In this document: positions 41,754-50,451 of the stretch, piece after piece
Layout: the number at the start of each line of letters is the position of its first letter
Position numbering within the stretch: the first letter of the stretch is position 1
DNA from: Vallitalea pronyensis
GTDB lineage: Bacteria; Bacillota; Clostridia; Lachnospirales; Vallitaleaceae
Assembly: GCF_018141445.1 (NCBI RefSeq)
Contig: NZ_CP058649.1
Span: 3,677,001 to 3,741,000, forward strand
Direction: 5' to 3'
DNA length: 64,000 nucleotides
Notes under the pieces: model-generated
Seen by the model: only the letters and a program-made list of their open reading frames with translations
The model's database searches: none
Told to the model about the DNA's origin: nothing
Translations under genes and position numbers: made by a program

Positions 41754-42758
41754 TCATGGCTTACTGATCTGCTGTTTTAAGGATGATTTGTTTTTTCTAT
41801 CTTGTCGTTTTGACTGGATTTGTTTACCTACCCGAACTAAGCCATAGGGCATAAAACGAATCACTAAAATAAGGGCAACGCCCGTTAAGATCGTCGATAA
41901 ACTCCTAATCTCACCTAAGACAGGTATTTCTTTTAATAATTCTGGAATAATCACAATAAAGGCTGCTCCAAGAATGCTTCCTCCTATGGTCGCTAACCCA
42001 CCGATTACCACCATACCTAATAAGTTAAGGGATAATTCAATTCCCCAAGTATTAGGGTCTGAATAACGAATCAGATGCATATACAGTGAGCCTGCAACCC
42101 CTGCATAGAAAGCACTCACAGCGAAAGCAATGAGCTTGTATTTGAACAAGCTTACCCCCATAGCTTTAGCAGCATGTTCACTGTTACGCATTGCAACTAA
42201 GGCTCTACCTGCTTTGGATGTTAAGAAATGATAGGCAAAAATTGACAGAAGCACCAAAACAGCAATAGCCAGCACAAAGAAAGACTCTCGACTCTTGAAT
42301 GCATAACCAAAGATACTGGCGTATGGTGCTTTTGCACCTGAGAAACCACCTGTAAACCCCGTCCACTCCTTAAAAATATGTTGGATGGTAACACCTAAGC
42401 CCAAGGTAGCAATGGCAAGGTAATGCCCCTCTAGTCGTAAAGCTACAAGACCTAAAAGCAAGCCAATCAACATGGGTACAACGCCCGATAAGAGAATTGC
42501 AAGCAAAAATGGCAGCTGAAGTTCCATGGTAATGAAAGCCGATAAATAAGCGCCTATACCCATGAAAGCAGCATGACCTAAGGAAATCTGTCCACTGTAA
42601 CCTAACAATATATTAAAGCCTAACGCCGCAATAGCGTAGATAACCACTGTATCCAACATGGTCACCGTAGCTCGTTTAAAACCGAAGATAAAGGGCAGTA
42701 GTGCTAACACTAACCCAATAAGTATGTATTGAACCTGTTTCTTTTTTAGAAGTCCCAT
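41754..42758 (-). CDS. Liv-type ABC permease (LivM-like)
   Basis: About 334 residues with eight to ten membrane segments and the LivM pattern: AIAALGFNILLGYSGQISLG, HAAFMGIGAYLSA, LEGHYLAIATLGLG and GIELSLNLLGMVVIGGLATIGGSILGA. ATG 42758 starts four bases after the permease LivH stop, with a GAAGGTG site inside the preceding gene. Forms the membrane channel with LivH. Confidence 0.92.
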   Translation of the reverse strand: MGLLKKKQVQYILIGLVLALLPFIFGFKRATVTMLDTVVIYAIAALGFNILLGYSGQISLGHAAFMGIGAYLSAFITMELQLPFLLAILLSGVVPMLIGLLLGLVALRLEGHYLAIATLGLGVTIQHIFKEWTGFTGGFSGAKAPYASIFGYAFKSRESFFVLAIAVLVLLSIFAYHFLTSKAGRALVAMRNSEHAAKAMGVSLFKYKLIAFAVSAFYAGVAGSLYMHLIRYSDPNTWGIELSLNLLGMVVIGGLATIGGSILGAAFIVIIPELLKEIPVLGEIRSLSTILTGVALILVIRFMPYGLVRVGKQIQSKRQDRKNKSSLKQQISKP

Positions 42759-42762
42759 GACA

Positions 42763-43638
42763 TTACACCTTCTTCCTATGATTCTTGCCAAATAGACCTG
42801 TTGGTTTGAAGATTAATGCGATAATAAGCAAAGCATATACAATCACTGTTTTCCACTTTAAAGATATATAAAACCCAACAAGATTATCCAGAATGCCAAT
42901 CAGAACCCCACCAATAACAGGCCCATAAAAAGTTCCAAAGCCACCGATAACAGCTGCAATAAATGACTTAAGATGCACTTCACCCATCATGGTAGTGGAT
43001 ACGTTGGTTGTTGGTGCAATTAATAGTCCAGCTATGGCACCTAATACTGTGGCAATGATCCAAGAAGATGCCGTAATTTTACCCACAGGTATGCCCATTA
43101 ATTTAGCCGTTGTTTCATTCTGTGCTGTGGCACGTATAGCAATACCAAACAACGTTTTTCGAATGAGATAAAATAGGAATGACATAACAGCTATGGTAAT
43201 TAATATAATGAATAACGCATTAGGTTGAATAATTACACCACCCACATTAAAATTATCAAGGGTAATGGCTTTTCTTAAGTAGTGAGAGTCAATGCCGAAC
43301 AATGCTGTAGCAAGACCGCTTATAATCATAACAAGACCTAATGTTACAATCATTTTACTGACAACATTAGCTTTATGGGCAGGTCGTATAAATACCCTTT
43401 CCACCAAATAGCCAAAACAGATAGCAAATATAATCGTCCCCATAAATGCTAATGGATAAGGTATCCCAAGAGCAGTAAAGAGCTTAAGCCCTATAAAACT
43501 ACTAAACATGGCCATCTCACCTTGAGCGAAATTAATCACATCAGTCGTGCGGAAAATAAGAACAAGACCTAAGGCAGCTAATGCATATAAACTACCGGTT
43601 TCGAGACCCGCAATGACATTCTGAAAAAACACATGCAT
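42763..43638 (-). CDS. Liv-type ABC permease (LivH-like)
   Basis: 291 residues, about eight membrane segments, with LivH motifs: GLETGSLYALAALGLVLIFR, TDVINFAQGEMAMFSSFIGL, RPAHKANVVSKMIVTLGL and HLKSFIAAVIGGFGTFYGPVIGG. First gene of the transporter operon, after an AAGGAGGAT site. A sigma-54 promoter lies about 150 bases upstream. Confidence 0.93.
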   Translation of the reverse strand: MHVFFQNVIAGLETGSLYALAALGLVLIFRTTDVINFAQGEMAMFSSFIGLKLFTALGIPYPLAFMGTIIFAICFGYLVERVFIRPAHKANVVSKMIVTLGLVMIISGLATALFGIDSHYLRKAITLDNFNVGGVIIQPNALFIILITIAVMSFLFYLIRKTLFGIAIRATAQNETTAKLMGIPVGKITASSWIIATVLGAIAGLLIAPTTNVSTTMMGEVHLKSFIAAVIGGFGTFYGPVIGGVLIGILDNLVGFYISLKWKTVIVYALLIIALIFKPTGLFGKNHRKKV

Positions 43639-43790
43639 CGTTTAATCCTCCTTCTTAGAGCTGTTATGGTTCAACTTCTCTATTGTTAAATTTCTTGGTA
43701 CGTTCTATTGATGTTTCTTCTTAACTCTGCAATCCCCCTAACGCCTTTATGTAATCTTATGTTGTTTTTATCATGCACTTCATTAAATGT

Positions 43791-43805
43791 GCAATTATCG
43801 TGCCA
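43791..43805 (-). promoter_or_regulatory. Sigma-54 promoter 2
   Basis: On the minus strand TGGCAC-GATAA-TTGC, an exact -24/-12 match, upstream of the Liv-type transporter operon. Activator sites would lie between here and the regulator gene; none could be defined with certainty. Confidence 0.85.
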
Positions 43806-43904
43806 GTTAATGCAATCATTGAATGAAACGCATCATGTGAAGATAGCCTTACATTTTAAGGGTCCTTTTAATGGTCATTCTCTCAATCCTATTGTTTTTA
43901 AGAA

Positions 43905-43934
43905 TAAAAAAGAAGTATGCACAATGCACACTTC
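43905..43934 (-). terminator. Terminator of the sigma-54 activator gene
   Basis: Minus strand GAAGTGTGC-ATTGT-GCATACTTC (nine pairs, one G-U) followed by TTTTTT, about 130 bases after the activator's stop codon. Confidence 0.75.
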
Positions 43935-44066
43935 AGACATCAACTCTATTCCATTTTTGTATGCAATACCGACAGATACATGTATGGCTTTCGAACACCT
44001 GTCTTATTTTCATACAATAATCATGCCATTACACTAAAAAATACAGCAACCTAACTAAAACTATTC

Positions 44067-45473
44067 CTATAAATCATATTTTTCTATTTTATCATAGAGA
44101 CTTGAACGGCTTATATGAAGTAATTTAGCTGTTTTTAGCTTGTTGCCATTGGTGTATGTTAGACATCTGGATATAGCCACCCGCTCAGCTTCTTCAATGA
44201 TTTCATTAAGGGCTTGAATGGGCCCATCACTTACATGTCTCACTTTTTGACTGGTTATATAAGAAGGCAGATGCATGGGTAATATGGTATCGCCTTCTGT
44301 CAAGTTAATGGCCCGTTCAAGGATGTTTTCTAATTCTCGAACATTACCTGGCCAATCATAATTTTTTAGGTATTGCATGGTTTCTTGGGATATGGTGGTG
44401 ACATATTTACCTAATTGATTGGATAGCTTATTGACAAGTAATCTTGCCAAGTCTTTGATATCTCCACGGCGTTCACGAAGGGGTGGAAGTTCAATGGTCA
44501 TTACATTCAAACGGTAATAAAGATCTTCACGGAACGTTCCTTCATTGACCAGTTCTCTTAGATTTTTGTTGGTTGCAGCAATCACCCGAATATCAATCGT
44601 AATAGGCTTGTTATCGCCTACTTTTTCAAACTCCCTTTCTTGGAGTACACGAAGTAGCTTTACCTGCATATCCATATGCATATCACCAATTTCATCAAGG
44701 AAGATACTGCCCCCATTGGCTAATTCAAACTTACCTATTTTCCCACCTTTTCTAGCACCTGTAAAAGCCCCTTCAGCATAACCAAATAGCTCCGATTCTA
44801 ATAGATTGGATGGAATGGCCGCACAGTTAACTTTAACAAAAGGATGGTGGGTTCTTCGACTATCATTGTGAATAGCATGGGCAAATAATTCTTTTCCTGT
44901 ACCGCTTTCTCCTAGAAGCAATACGTTGGAATGGGTCTGGGCTACTTTTCTACCCATGTATTTGACTTGAATCATTTTTTCACTGTCCCCTATAATGGTT
45001 TCCCAAGAATAAGTTGCTCCATATAGCTTTTTCAATTGCTTCTTAATATGAATGAGTTCTGTTTCTAACAATTTATTTTCTTTGATAATATCCTTAAATT
45101 CTTCTAAATCTTGAAAAAGCACCATGCCAAAACCAAATTTAACGTCACCGTCTTCAACCACAGGTATACGATGCACAATGGCTGTGTGCCCATTTTCAAA
45201 ACGGTGCTTCCAAGCAATTTCAGACTTTTTGGACTTAAGCACATAGGGAAACCTGGTATTCTTGTCCACATCAGCTACATGTTTGCCAATGAGTTGTTCC
45301 TTTTCATACCCAAGATAGGAAGCAAACACACTATTAATCATTTTAATACGTGCTTGATCATCCACCAATATAATAGGTACTGGGATTGGATCAAATAGCT
45401 TCTCCAATGTGGCTACTAAATAATCCGTGATAAAAGAATCTGTTTTATGTAAATGATGCTCTGATGCTTTCAT
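44067..45473 (-). CDS. Sigma-54-dependent activator (PAS, AAA+, Fis HTH)
   Basis: 468 residues. A PAS domain (about 20-130: PIPVPIILVDDQARIKMINS, GYEKEQLIGKHVADVD) and a coiled linker precede the AAA+ domain, with Walker A LLGESGTGKELFAHAIH, the sigma-54 contact loop GAFTGA (about 233-238), Walker B GSIFLDEIGDM and the RDLYYRLNVMTIELPPLRER second region. A Fis-type HTH ends the protein (ISRCLTYTNGNKLKTAKLLH, ISRSSLYDKIEKY). It opens sigma-54 promoters by ATP hydrolysis in response to a signal read by the PAS domain. Flanked by genes with sigma-54 promoters and by rpoN, it is the obvious local activator. Confidence 0.94.
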   Translation of the reverse strand: MKASEHHLHKTDSFITDYLVATLEKLFDPIPVPIILVDDQARIKMINSVFASYLGYEKEQLIGKHVADVDKNTRFPYVLKSKKSEIAWKHRFENGHTAIVHRIPVVEDGDVKFGFGMVLFQDLEEFKDIIKENKLLETELIHIKKQLKKLYGATYSWETIIGDSEKMIQVKYMGRKVAQTHSNVLLLGESGTGKELFAHAIHNDSRRTHHPFVKVNCAAIPSNLLESELFGYAEGAFTGARKGGKIGKFELANGGSIFLDEIGDMHMDMQVKLLRVLQEREFEKVGDNKPITIDIRVIAATNKNLRELVNEGTFREDLYYRLNVMTIELPPLRERRGDIKDLARLLVNKLSNQLGKYVTTISQETMQYLKNYDWPGNVRELENILERAINLTEGDTILPMHLPSYITSQKVRHVSDGPIQALNEIIEEAERVAISRCLTYTNGNKLKTAKLLHISRSSLYDKIEKYDL

Positions 45474-45643
45474 ATCTTTCTCCTCTACACCCTATTTTGA
45501 AGTCATCGGTTAGTTATTGCATACAGCATCATGCTAACCTTATGTTTATTATACTATAAAAGTCATAAAAATACTTAGAAAACACCTACATTCTATGATT
45601 CAAAATATGGGATATCCTTTAACATGCATGTGCATATGGCACA

Positions 45644-45746
45644 GGGGCTGACGCATATTCGTCACTTTACAGGTAGATGGGTTATCACTAAAATACGCCT
45701 ATCTTTCCTACAATATGAACGTTACTAGCTTATATGAGTCAGCCCC
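45644..45746. repeat. Long inverted repeat
   Basis: GGGGCTGAC (45644-45652) and GTCAGCCCC (45738-45746) are perfect complements. Pairing continues inward after one mismatch (GCATAT with ATATGA-type bases), giving about 14 pairs around a loop of roughly 70 bases. It lies in the 310-base gap beyond the thiolase stop. No ORF inside. It may be a terminator-associated structure or a tiny non-autonomous element. Confidence 0.5.
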
Positions 45747-45783
45747 TTCCATAAAAGGGTATTATGATTATAAATAGATATTC

Positions 45784-46962
45784 TTAGCGTTGTACGATAA
45801 TTGAAGTACCCTGTCCACCACCAATACAAAGGGTTGCTAAACCCGTCTTACTTTCCCTCTTTATCATCTCATATATTAGTGTCACAAGAATTCTAGCTCC
45901 TGATGCACCTATGGGATGCCCTAATGCAATAGCGCCACCATTAACATTTACTTTTTCTGGATCTAAAGCGAGATCTCTTACCACGGCAATGGATTGGGCT
46001 GCAAAAGCTTCATTTGCTTCAATGAGATCTAAGTCCTCAACGGTCATACCTGCTTTTTCAAGGGCTTTCTTCGTGGCAGGTACGGGGCCATATCCCATGA
46101 TACTTGGGTCTAAGGCAGCTGAAGCATAGCCTTTAATGGTTACAAGGGGTGTAAGTCCCAACTCTTCTGCTTTCTCTTTGGCCATGACAATGAGCATAGC
46201 CGCTCCATCATTAATACCTGATGCATTACCAGCAGTGACTGATCCCTCTTTTTTAAATGCTGGTCGAAGTTTTTGAAGTTTTTCCACAGTCATACCATGT
46301 TTAGGGTACTCATCTTGGGTGACAATGATGGGATCGCCTTTTCGCTGGGGTACTGCTACAGGTACGATTTCATCTTGAAATCTTTTTGTATTCTGAGCAT
46401 TTTCTGCTTTCTGTTGACTATTGACAGCAAAAGTATCCTGCTCTTCCCTTGTGATGTGCCACTGTTTTGCAATGTTTTCCGCTGTTATACCCATATGGTA
46501 ATCATTGAAAACATCCGTTAACCCATCGCATATCATAGAATCCACTAACTGACCATTCCCCATGCGATAGCCCCATCTTGCTTTTGGCAGAAGGTAGGGT
46601 GCGTTGCTCATACTTTCTACACCACCAGCTAAAACCACATCAGCATCCCCTAACATGATAAACTGAGCTGCCATACTAACTGTACGAAGACCTGAGCCAC
46701 ATAATTTATTAATGGTGATAGCAGGCGTTGTTGTTGGTATCCCTGCTCCAATTGCAACTTGTCTTGCTGGATTTTGTCCTAGTCCAGCAGATAATATATT
46801 ACCGATAAGTACTTCATCAATCACATCCGGCTTAATGCCTGCTCTTTCTATAGCTGCTTTGGCTGCTACAACACCTAAATCAATAGCTGATAACTTCGCC
46901 AAGCTGCCATTAAAACTACCGATTGGTGTTCGTACTGCACCAACAATGACCACGTCACGCAT
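45784..46962 (-). CDS. Acetyl-CoA acetyltransferase (thiolase)
   Basis: 392 residues, standard for biosynthetic/degradative thiolase II. All three catalytic regions are intact: [18 protein letters not shown] (Cys near 88), [20 protein letters not shown] (His) and [16 protein letters not shown] (second Cys). Reversibly converts two acetyl-CoA to acetoacetyl-CoA in the cytosol. Located 88 bases after the SDR reductase gene and transcribed with it from sigma-54 promoter 3. Together they can interconvert 3-hydroxybutyryl-CoA and acetyl-CoA. Confidence 0.95.
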   Translation of the reverse strand: MRDVVIVGAVRTPIGSFNGSLAKLSAIDLGVVAAKAAIERAGIKPDVIDEVLIGNILSAGLGQNPARQVAIGAGIPTTTPAITINKLCGSGLRTVSMAAQFIMLGDADVVLAGGVESMSNAPYLLPKARWGYRMGNGQLVDSMICDGLTDVFNDYHMGITAENIAKQWHITREEQDTFAVNSQQKAENAQNTKRFQDEIVPVAVPQRKGDPIIVTQDEYPKHGMTVEKLQKLRPAFKKEGSVTAGNASGINDGAAMLIVMAKEKAEELGLTPLVTIKGYASAALDPSIMGYGPVPATKKALEKAGMTVEDLDLIEANEAFAAQSIAVVRDLALDPEKVNVNGGAIALGHPIGASGARILVTLIYEMIKRESKTGLATLCIGGGQGTSIIVQR

Positions 46963-47050
46963 ACGCTCTCATCCTTTCTTTTCTTATATCTATTATTTAG
47001 AATCTTCATTATCCCAAAGAAAACCTACACATTTATTGTATAAATTCTAT

Positions 47051-47791
47051 CTACATGACCAACCCACCAGTAATTTCAAGCACAGAACCCGTTACAAAGC
47101 TGGCTTCATCAGAAGCTAAGTATAAATAGGCATTAGCAATGTCTTCAGGTAATCCCAAACGTTTGACTGGCGCTTTATCTTTCATCATATTCAACACCTT
47201 TTCAGGCATCTTCTCTGTCATAGGCGTTAAAATAAACCCTGGTGCAACAGCGTTGACACGAATACCCTTTTTACCTAACTCTTTTGCCCATGTTTTTGTC
47301 ATGCCAATAACGCCCCACTTGGTTGCAGCATAATTGGTCTGTCCATAGTTGCCATAGAGACCAACAACAGAAGTAGCATTCAGGATCACACCATTTCCTT
47401 GTTCTACCATGACCTTAGCTGCTGCTTGCCCACAGTTATAAACCCCTTTAAGATTCACATTGATGACCCGATCAAATTCATCTTCTGTCATACGTACAAG
47501 GGTATTATCTGCAGTAATACCAGCATTATTAACAAGGATATCCACCTTACCATAAGCCTCAATAGTCTTGGCTATCATCCCTTCCACATCATCAGCATTG
47601 GTCACATCAACAGCAATACCTAATGCATCATGGCCCATAGCTTTAATGGCATTAACGGTTTCTTCAACTTCATGGTCAAATAATGACGCAACAATCACCT
47701 TAGCTCCTTCTTCTGAAAATCGCTTAGCTGTCTCTGCTCCAATACCTCTTCCTGCACCTGTAATAATAGCTACTTTGTCTTTCAACCTCAC
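47051..47791 (-). CDS. SDR reductase (FabG/PhaB-like)
   Basis: About 246 residues. Cofactor motif ITGAGRGIG, NNAG in ILVNNAGITADN, catalytic Ser (LNATSVVGLYG), Tyr and Lys in YAATK, and PGFILTPMTEKMP. The frame opens at 47851, but GTG 47791, eight bases after AAAGGAGG, gives the normal FabG length. Family reaction: NAD(P)-dependent 3-oxoacyl/3-hydroxyacyl interconversion on ACP or CoA. Next to a thiolase and away from any fatty-acid gene cluster, a 3-hydroxyacyl-CoA role is favoured. Confidence 0.92.
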   Translation of the reverse strand: MRLKDKVAIITGAGRGIGAETAKRFSEEGAKVIVASLFDHEVEETVNAIKAMGHDALGIAVDVTNADDVEGMIAKTIEAYGKVDILVNNAGITADNTLVRMTEDEFDRVINVNLKGVYNCGQAAAKVMVEQGNGVILNATSVVGLYGNYGQTNYAATKWGVIGMTKTWAKELGKKGIRVNAVAPGFILTPMTEKMPEKVLNMMKDKAPVKRLGLPEDIANAYLYLASDEASFVTGSVLEITGGLVM

Positions 47792-47863
47792 AACATCTTC
47801 CTCCTTTATCATAAAAAATGATAACCTCATAAAAAAGGCTTCTTTATTCATACATACTATAGT

Positions 47864-47878
47864 GCAATTACTGTGCCA
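47864..47878 (-). promoter_or_regulatory. Sigma-54 promoter 3
   Basis: On the minus strand TGGCAC-AGTAA-TTGC, an exact -24/-12 match, about 73 bases before the SDR start at 47791. It also supports that start over 47851, which would leave almost no leader. Confidence 0.85.
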
Positions 47879-48082
47879 TATATAGGATTATGCTTAACTT
47901 ACCTGTATATGTTCATATAAAACATGATGTCATGCTTATGTTCTGGGATATGTGACCATTTTTTTGCATTAAAAAACAGCAAAAATGATGTCCATATTTC
48001 AGTCACTTGATTTTCACTGTCCATTTTCTGTACACTAGCTTATGATAGGACGTTTTACTTTATCGTATGTCTCATGGTCGTT

Positions 48083-49423
48083 CTATAATTCTTTCCTATT
48101 TGAAGCATTTAATAAACCAAGACTCATACGGTACTTGGCAACTGTACGTCTAGAGATATGAATATCCCATTTCTTTAAACATGATTTTATCTTCTCATCA
48201 CTCAAAGGACGTCTTTTATCTTCTTCTTCAATCAGTTCACTTATTTTGCTCTTAACAGCGATTGCAGAGAGCTCGTCTTGGTTGCCTTCAATACCACTGG
48301 AAAAAAAATACTTCATTTCATACATACCTCTTGGTGTCTCCATATACTTGCCATTGACAATGCGGCTAACTGTGGATATGGATAAGTCAAGAGCATCTGC
48401 CACCTCTTTTTGAGTCATACGCCGCATATACACTTCACCATATTTGATGAAATCCATTTGCTTCTCTAGAATACATGAAGCAATTTTTATAATGTTTTGT
48501 TTGCGTTCTTCAATATTTCGAAACAACCATGCTGCATTATCCATATGGTGTTTGAGGTAAGTTTTTGTGGCATCATCAATCTGAGAATCTGTTAAAAGTC
48601 CTTGATAATACGAGGGTATAAAAAGCGTTAAAGTATGATCTTCAATATATTCTACCTTTAGCTGTCCATGGATTGTAACAATTTTTACTTGGGGTTTAAT
48701 GTATAAAGTCTCTACGGGGTTATCTTCAACATGGATGATTGGATTTAGCTTTTGAATGATGGTCATACATGCTTTTAGTTGTTCCATGGTTATGCCAAGT
48801 TTTTTACATACCAGGTGCCATTTCTTATGACCAAGTTCATCCAGATAATCCACAACAAGCTTTTCAAGGATAGGCGTACTCCAATGATGACGGCGCAATT
48901 GAATCAGTAAACGTTGAGATAGATTGAAACTTCCTATACCAGCAGGTTCTAATTCCTGAACTTTTTCTATAGTTTCCTTAAGTTTATTCACGGATACCTG
49001 ATACTGCTCGCTGAATTCATCAGGCTCAATATCCAAATAGCCTTTGTTGTTAATATGAGCGATTAGCCTTTCACCAATATACTCCATATCTTTATGGAGC
49101 TCTTTAGCATGCCATTGAATCAATAAATCCTCAACAGCTGTATGAGCCTTTACACTGGCTATTTTTCTATCATCTTTTTTGTCATCCCAGTTGTTGTCAT
49201 CTTTTATATAAGCTTTTGTTTTATTATGTAGACTATATCTGTCCCAATCCGGTAAATGATCTTTATGCTGTATGTCTAATACAGGATTATTTACATAAGC
49301 TTCCATCATGTAATGATCCAATGCCTCGGTAGTCATCTGAAGGACGTTAATTGCCTGTACCATTTTATGGGATAATTTCTGAGTCAGTTTCTGGTTTTGC
49401 TGTAGTTCATAACCCATGTGCAT
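48083..49423 (-). CDS. rpoN: RNA polymerase sigma-54 factor
   Basis: 446 residues. Glutamine/leucine-rich N-terminal activator-interacting region (LQQNQKLTQKLSHKMVQAIN), core-binding domain (about 110-300), helix-turn-helix (MTQKEVADALDLSISTVSRIVN) and the RpoN box near the end (ISRRTVAKYR, about 423-432). It recognises -24/-12 promoters and needs an AAA+ activator such as the one at 44067. ATG 49423 follows AGGAGG by eight bases. Its position inside a cluster of sigma-54-dependent genes is unusual. Confidence 0.95.
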   Translation of the reverse strand: MHMGYELQQNQKLTQKLSHKMVQAINVLQMTTEALDHYMMEAYVNNPVLDIQHKDHLPDWDRYSLHNKTKAYIKDDNNWDDKKDDRKIASVKAHTAVEDLLIQWHAKELHKDMEYIGERLIAHINNKGYLDIEPDEFSEQYQVSVNKLKETIEKVQELEPAGIGSFNLSQRLLIQLRRHHWSTPILEKLVVDYLDELGHKKWHLVCKKLGITMEQLKACMTIIQKLNPIIHVEDNPVETLYIKPQVKIVTIHGQLKVEYIEDHTLTLFIPSYYQGLLTDSQIDDATKTYLKHHMDNAAWLFRNIEERKQNIIKIASCILEKQMDFIKYGEVYMRRMTQKEVADALDLSISTVSRIVNGKYMETPRGMYEMKYFFSSGIEGNQDELSAIAVKSKISELIEEEDKRRPLSDEKIKSCLKKWDIHISRRTVAKYRMSLGLLNASNRKEL

Positions 49424-49736
49424 ACAATCAACCTCCTCTGTGTGTCTGTTTGATGTTTTCCTATCATTGATTATCCGTCATCATGAAGAGTATTGTTCAA
49501 TATATATAAAAAAATAGGCATTATATTCGTTTTTTCATACATATATAATAATTCAACATCATTTTACATGATAGGATGATATCTGTCAACACACATGGCT
49601 TAAAATAATTCAGTCTAAATTGCATACATATCATGGACTAATTTTATACTTAGAGAGGCATTTGGGTCATTCTGAATGATACCTATGATGCTTATTTGAC
49701 TTAACTGGTACACAAGTTACTCAGTTAATCAAATAG
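49424..49736. other. Intergenic region upstream of rpoN
   Basis: AT-rich DNA without a gene. It holds a hairpin (about 49697-49735; ATTTGA-TTAACTG arms with one bulge) just after the CGGC gene stop, without a clear T tract, and a small palindrome GGTCATTC-TGAATGATACC near 49664-49682. A promoter for rpoN is expected here but not clearly seen. Confidence 0.4.
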
Positions 49737-50072
49737 CTAGTGCGTATAATCGATTATTGTAACAGATTCTCCAACTTTCTTCCTGATCGCATGCTTCATT
49801 TGTTCTGCGTGAGGACATGGAAAACCGATTGGGTTGCCTTTTGTGATACAAGATGCCATAACAATGGTATCTGCACCACGTTTTACCATCTCAGCCGCTC
49901 TTGTGACAGCTTTTTTACCAGGACATCCACCACAGGTATTCACACCAATGATTTCAATATCTTCCGTAATACCTTCAAATGCTAACTTTTTCGCGAACAT
50001 AACTTTGAAACACGTTGTTGCTGGACACATATCTTCTGTTTGCATGCATCTAATTAATCCTACCTTCATCAT
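49737..50072 (-). CDS. CGGC domain protein
   Basis: About 111 residues. CGGC domain: KVGLIRCMQTEDMCPATTCF, GVNTCGGCPGKKAVTRAAEM, ADTIVMASCITKGNPIGFPC and PHAEQM. The ordered cysteines and His suggest metal binding; the family's function is unknown. ATG 50072 follows AGAGGTATC and is preferred over an upstream start at 50102. Transcribed alone. Confidence 0.85.
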   Translation of the reverse strand: MMKVGLIRCMQTEDMCPATTCFKVMFAKKLAFEGITEDIEIIGVNTCGGCPGKKAVTRAAEMVKRGADTIVMASCITKGNPIGFPCPHAEQMKHAIRKKVGESVTIIDYTH

Positions 50073-50259
50073 GATACCTCTTTCTCTCATTATTTTTGTC
50101 ATGTAACATCATTATGATTTTCTATCTATCCCCGGTAACCATCTCCGGTAACATCTTTATTAAAGATGCACGGTTGAAGGGTTTTCCTTTGATTCCTTGG
50201 AATAGAAATAGAAAAAAAGATACATCAACTGCTTAAAAGGCTCAACGTTTGTTAAATAC

Positions 50260-50302
50260 AAAAAAGGTATCACGCTCTGCTCAAGGTGGTATACCTTCTT
50301 AA
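50260..50302 (-). terminator. Terminator downstream of the DUF1015 gene
   Basis: AAGGTAT and ATACCTT arms with an inner CAC/GTG pairing, followed on the minus strand by TTTTTTG. Confidence 0.5.
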
Positions 50303-50392
50303 TCACCACATATATGGTGATGCTTAATCCATTTTTGGTGTTCTATCCTGATAGGATGTTGAAATAAATATGTTTAGAATGTATAGGGTGTC

Positions 50393-50440
50393 AGCTGTCT
50401 TACCAATAAATCATCGAAACCATTTATTGATAAGACAGCT
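50393..50440. repeat. Long hairpin after the DUF1015 gene
   Basis: AGCTGTCTTA-CAATAAAT and ATTTATTG-TAAGACAGCT arms pair over about 19 positions with one mismatch and a ten-base loop, 12 bases beyond the stop codon. No T run follows, so it may act as an mRNA-stabilising stem ahead of the terminator at 50260-50302. The rest of the gap shows nothing. Confidence 0.55.
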
Positions 50441-50451
50441 TACCTTACCCT

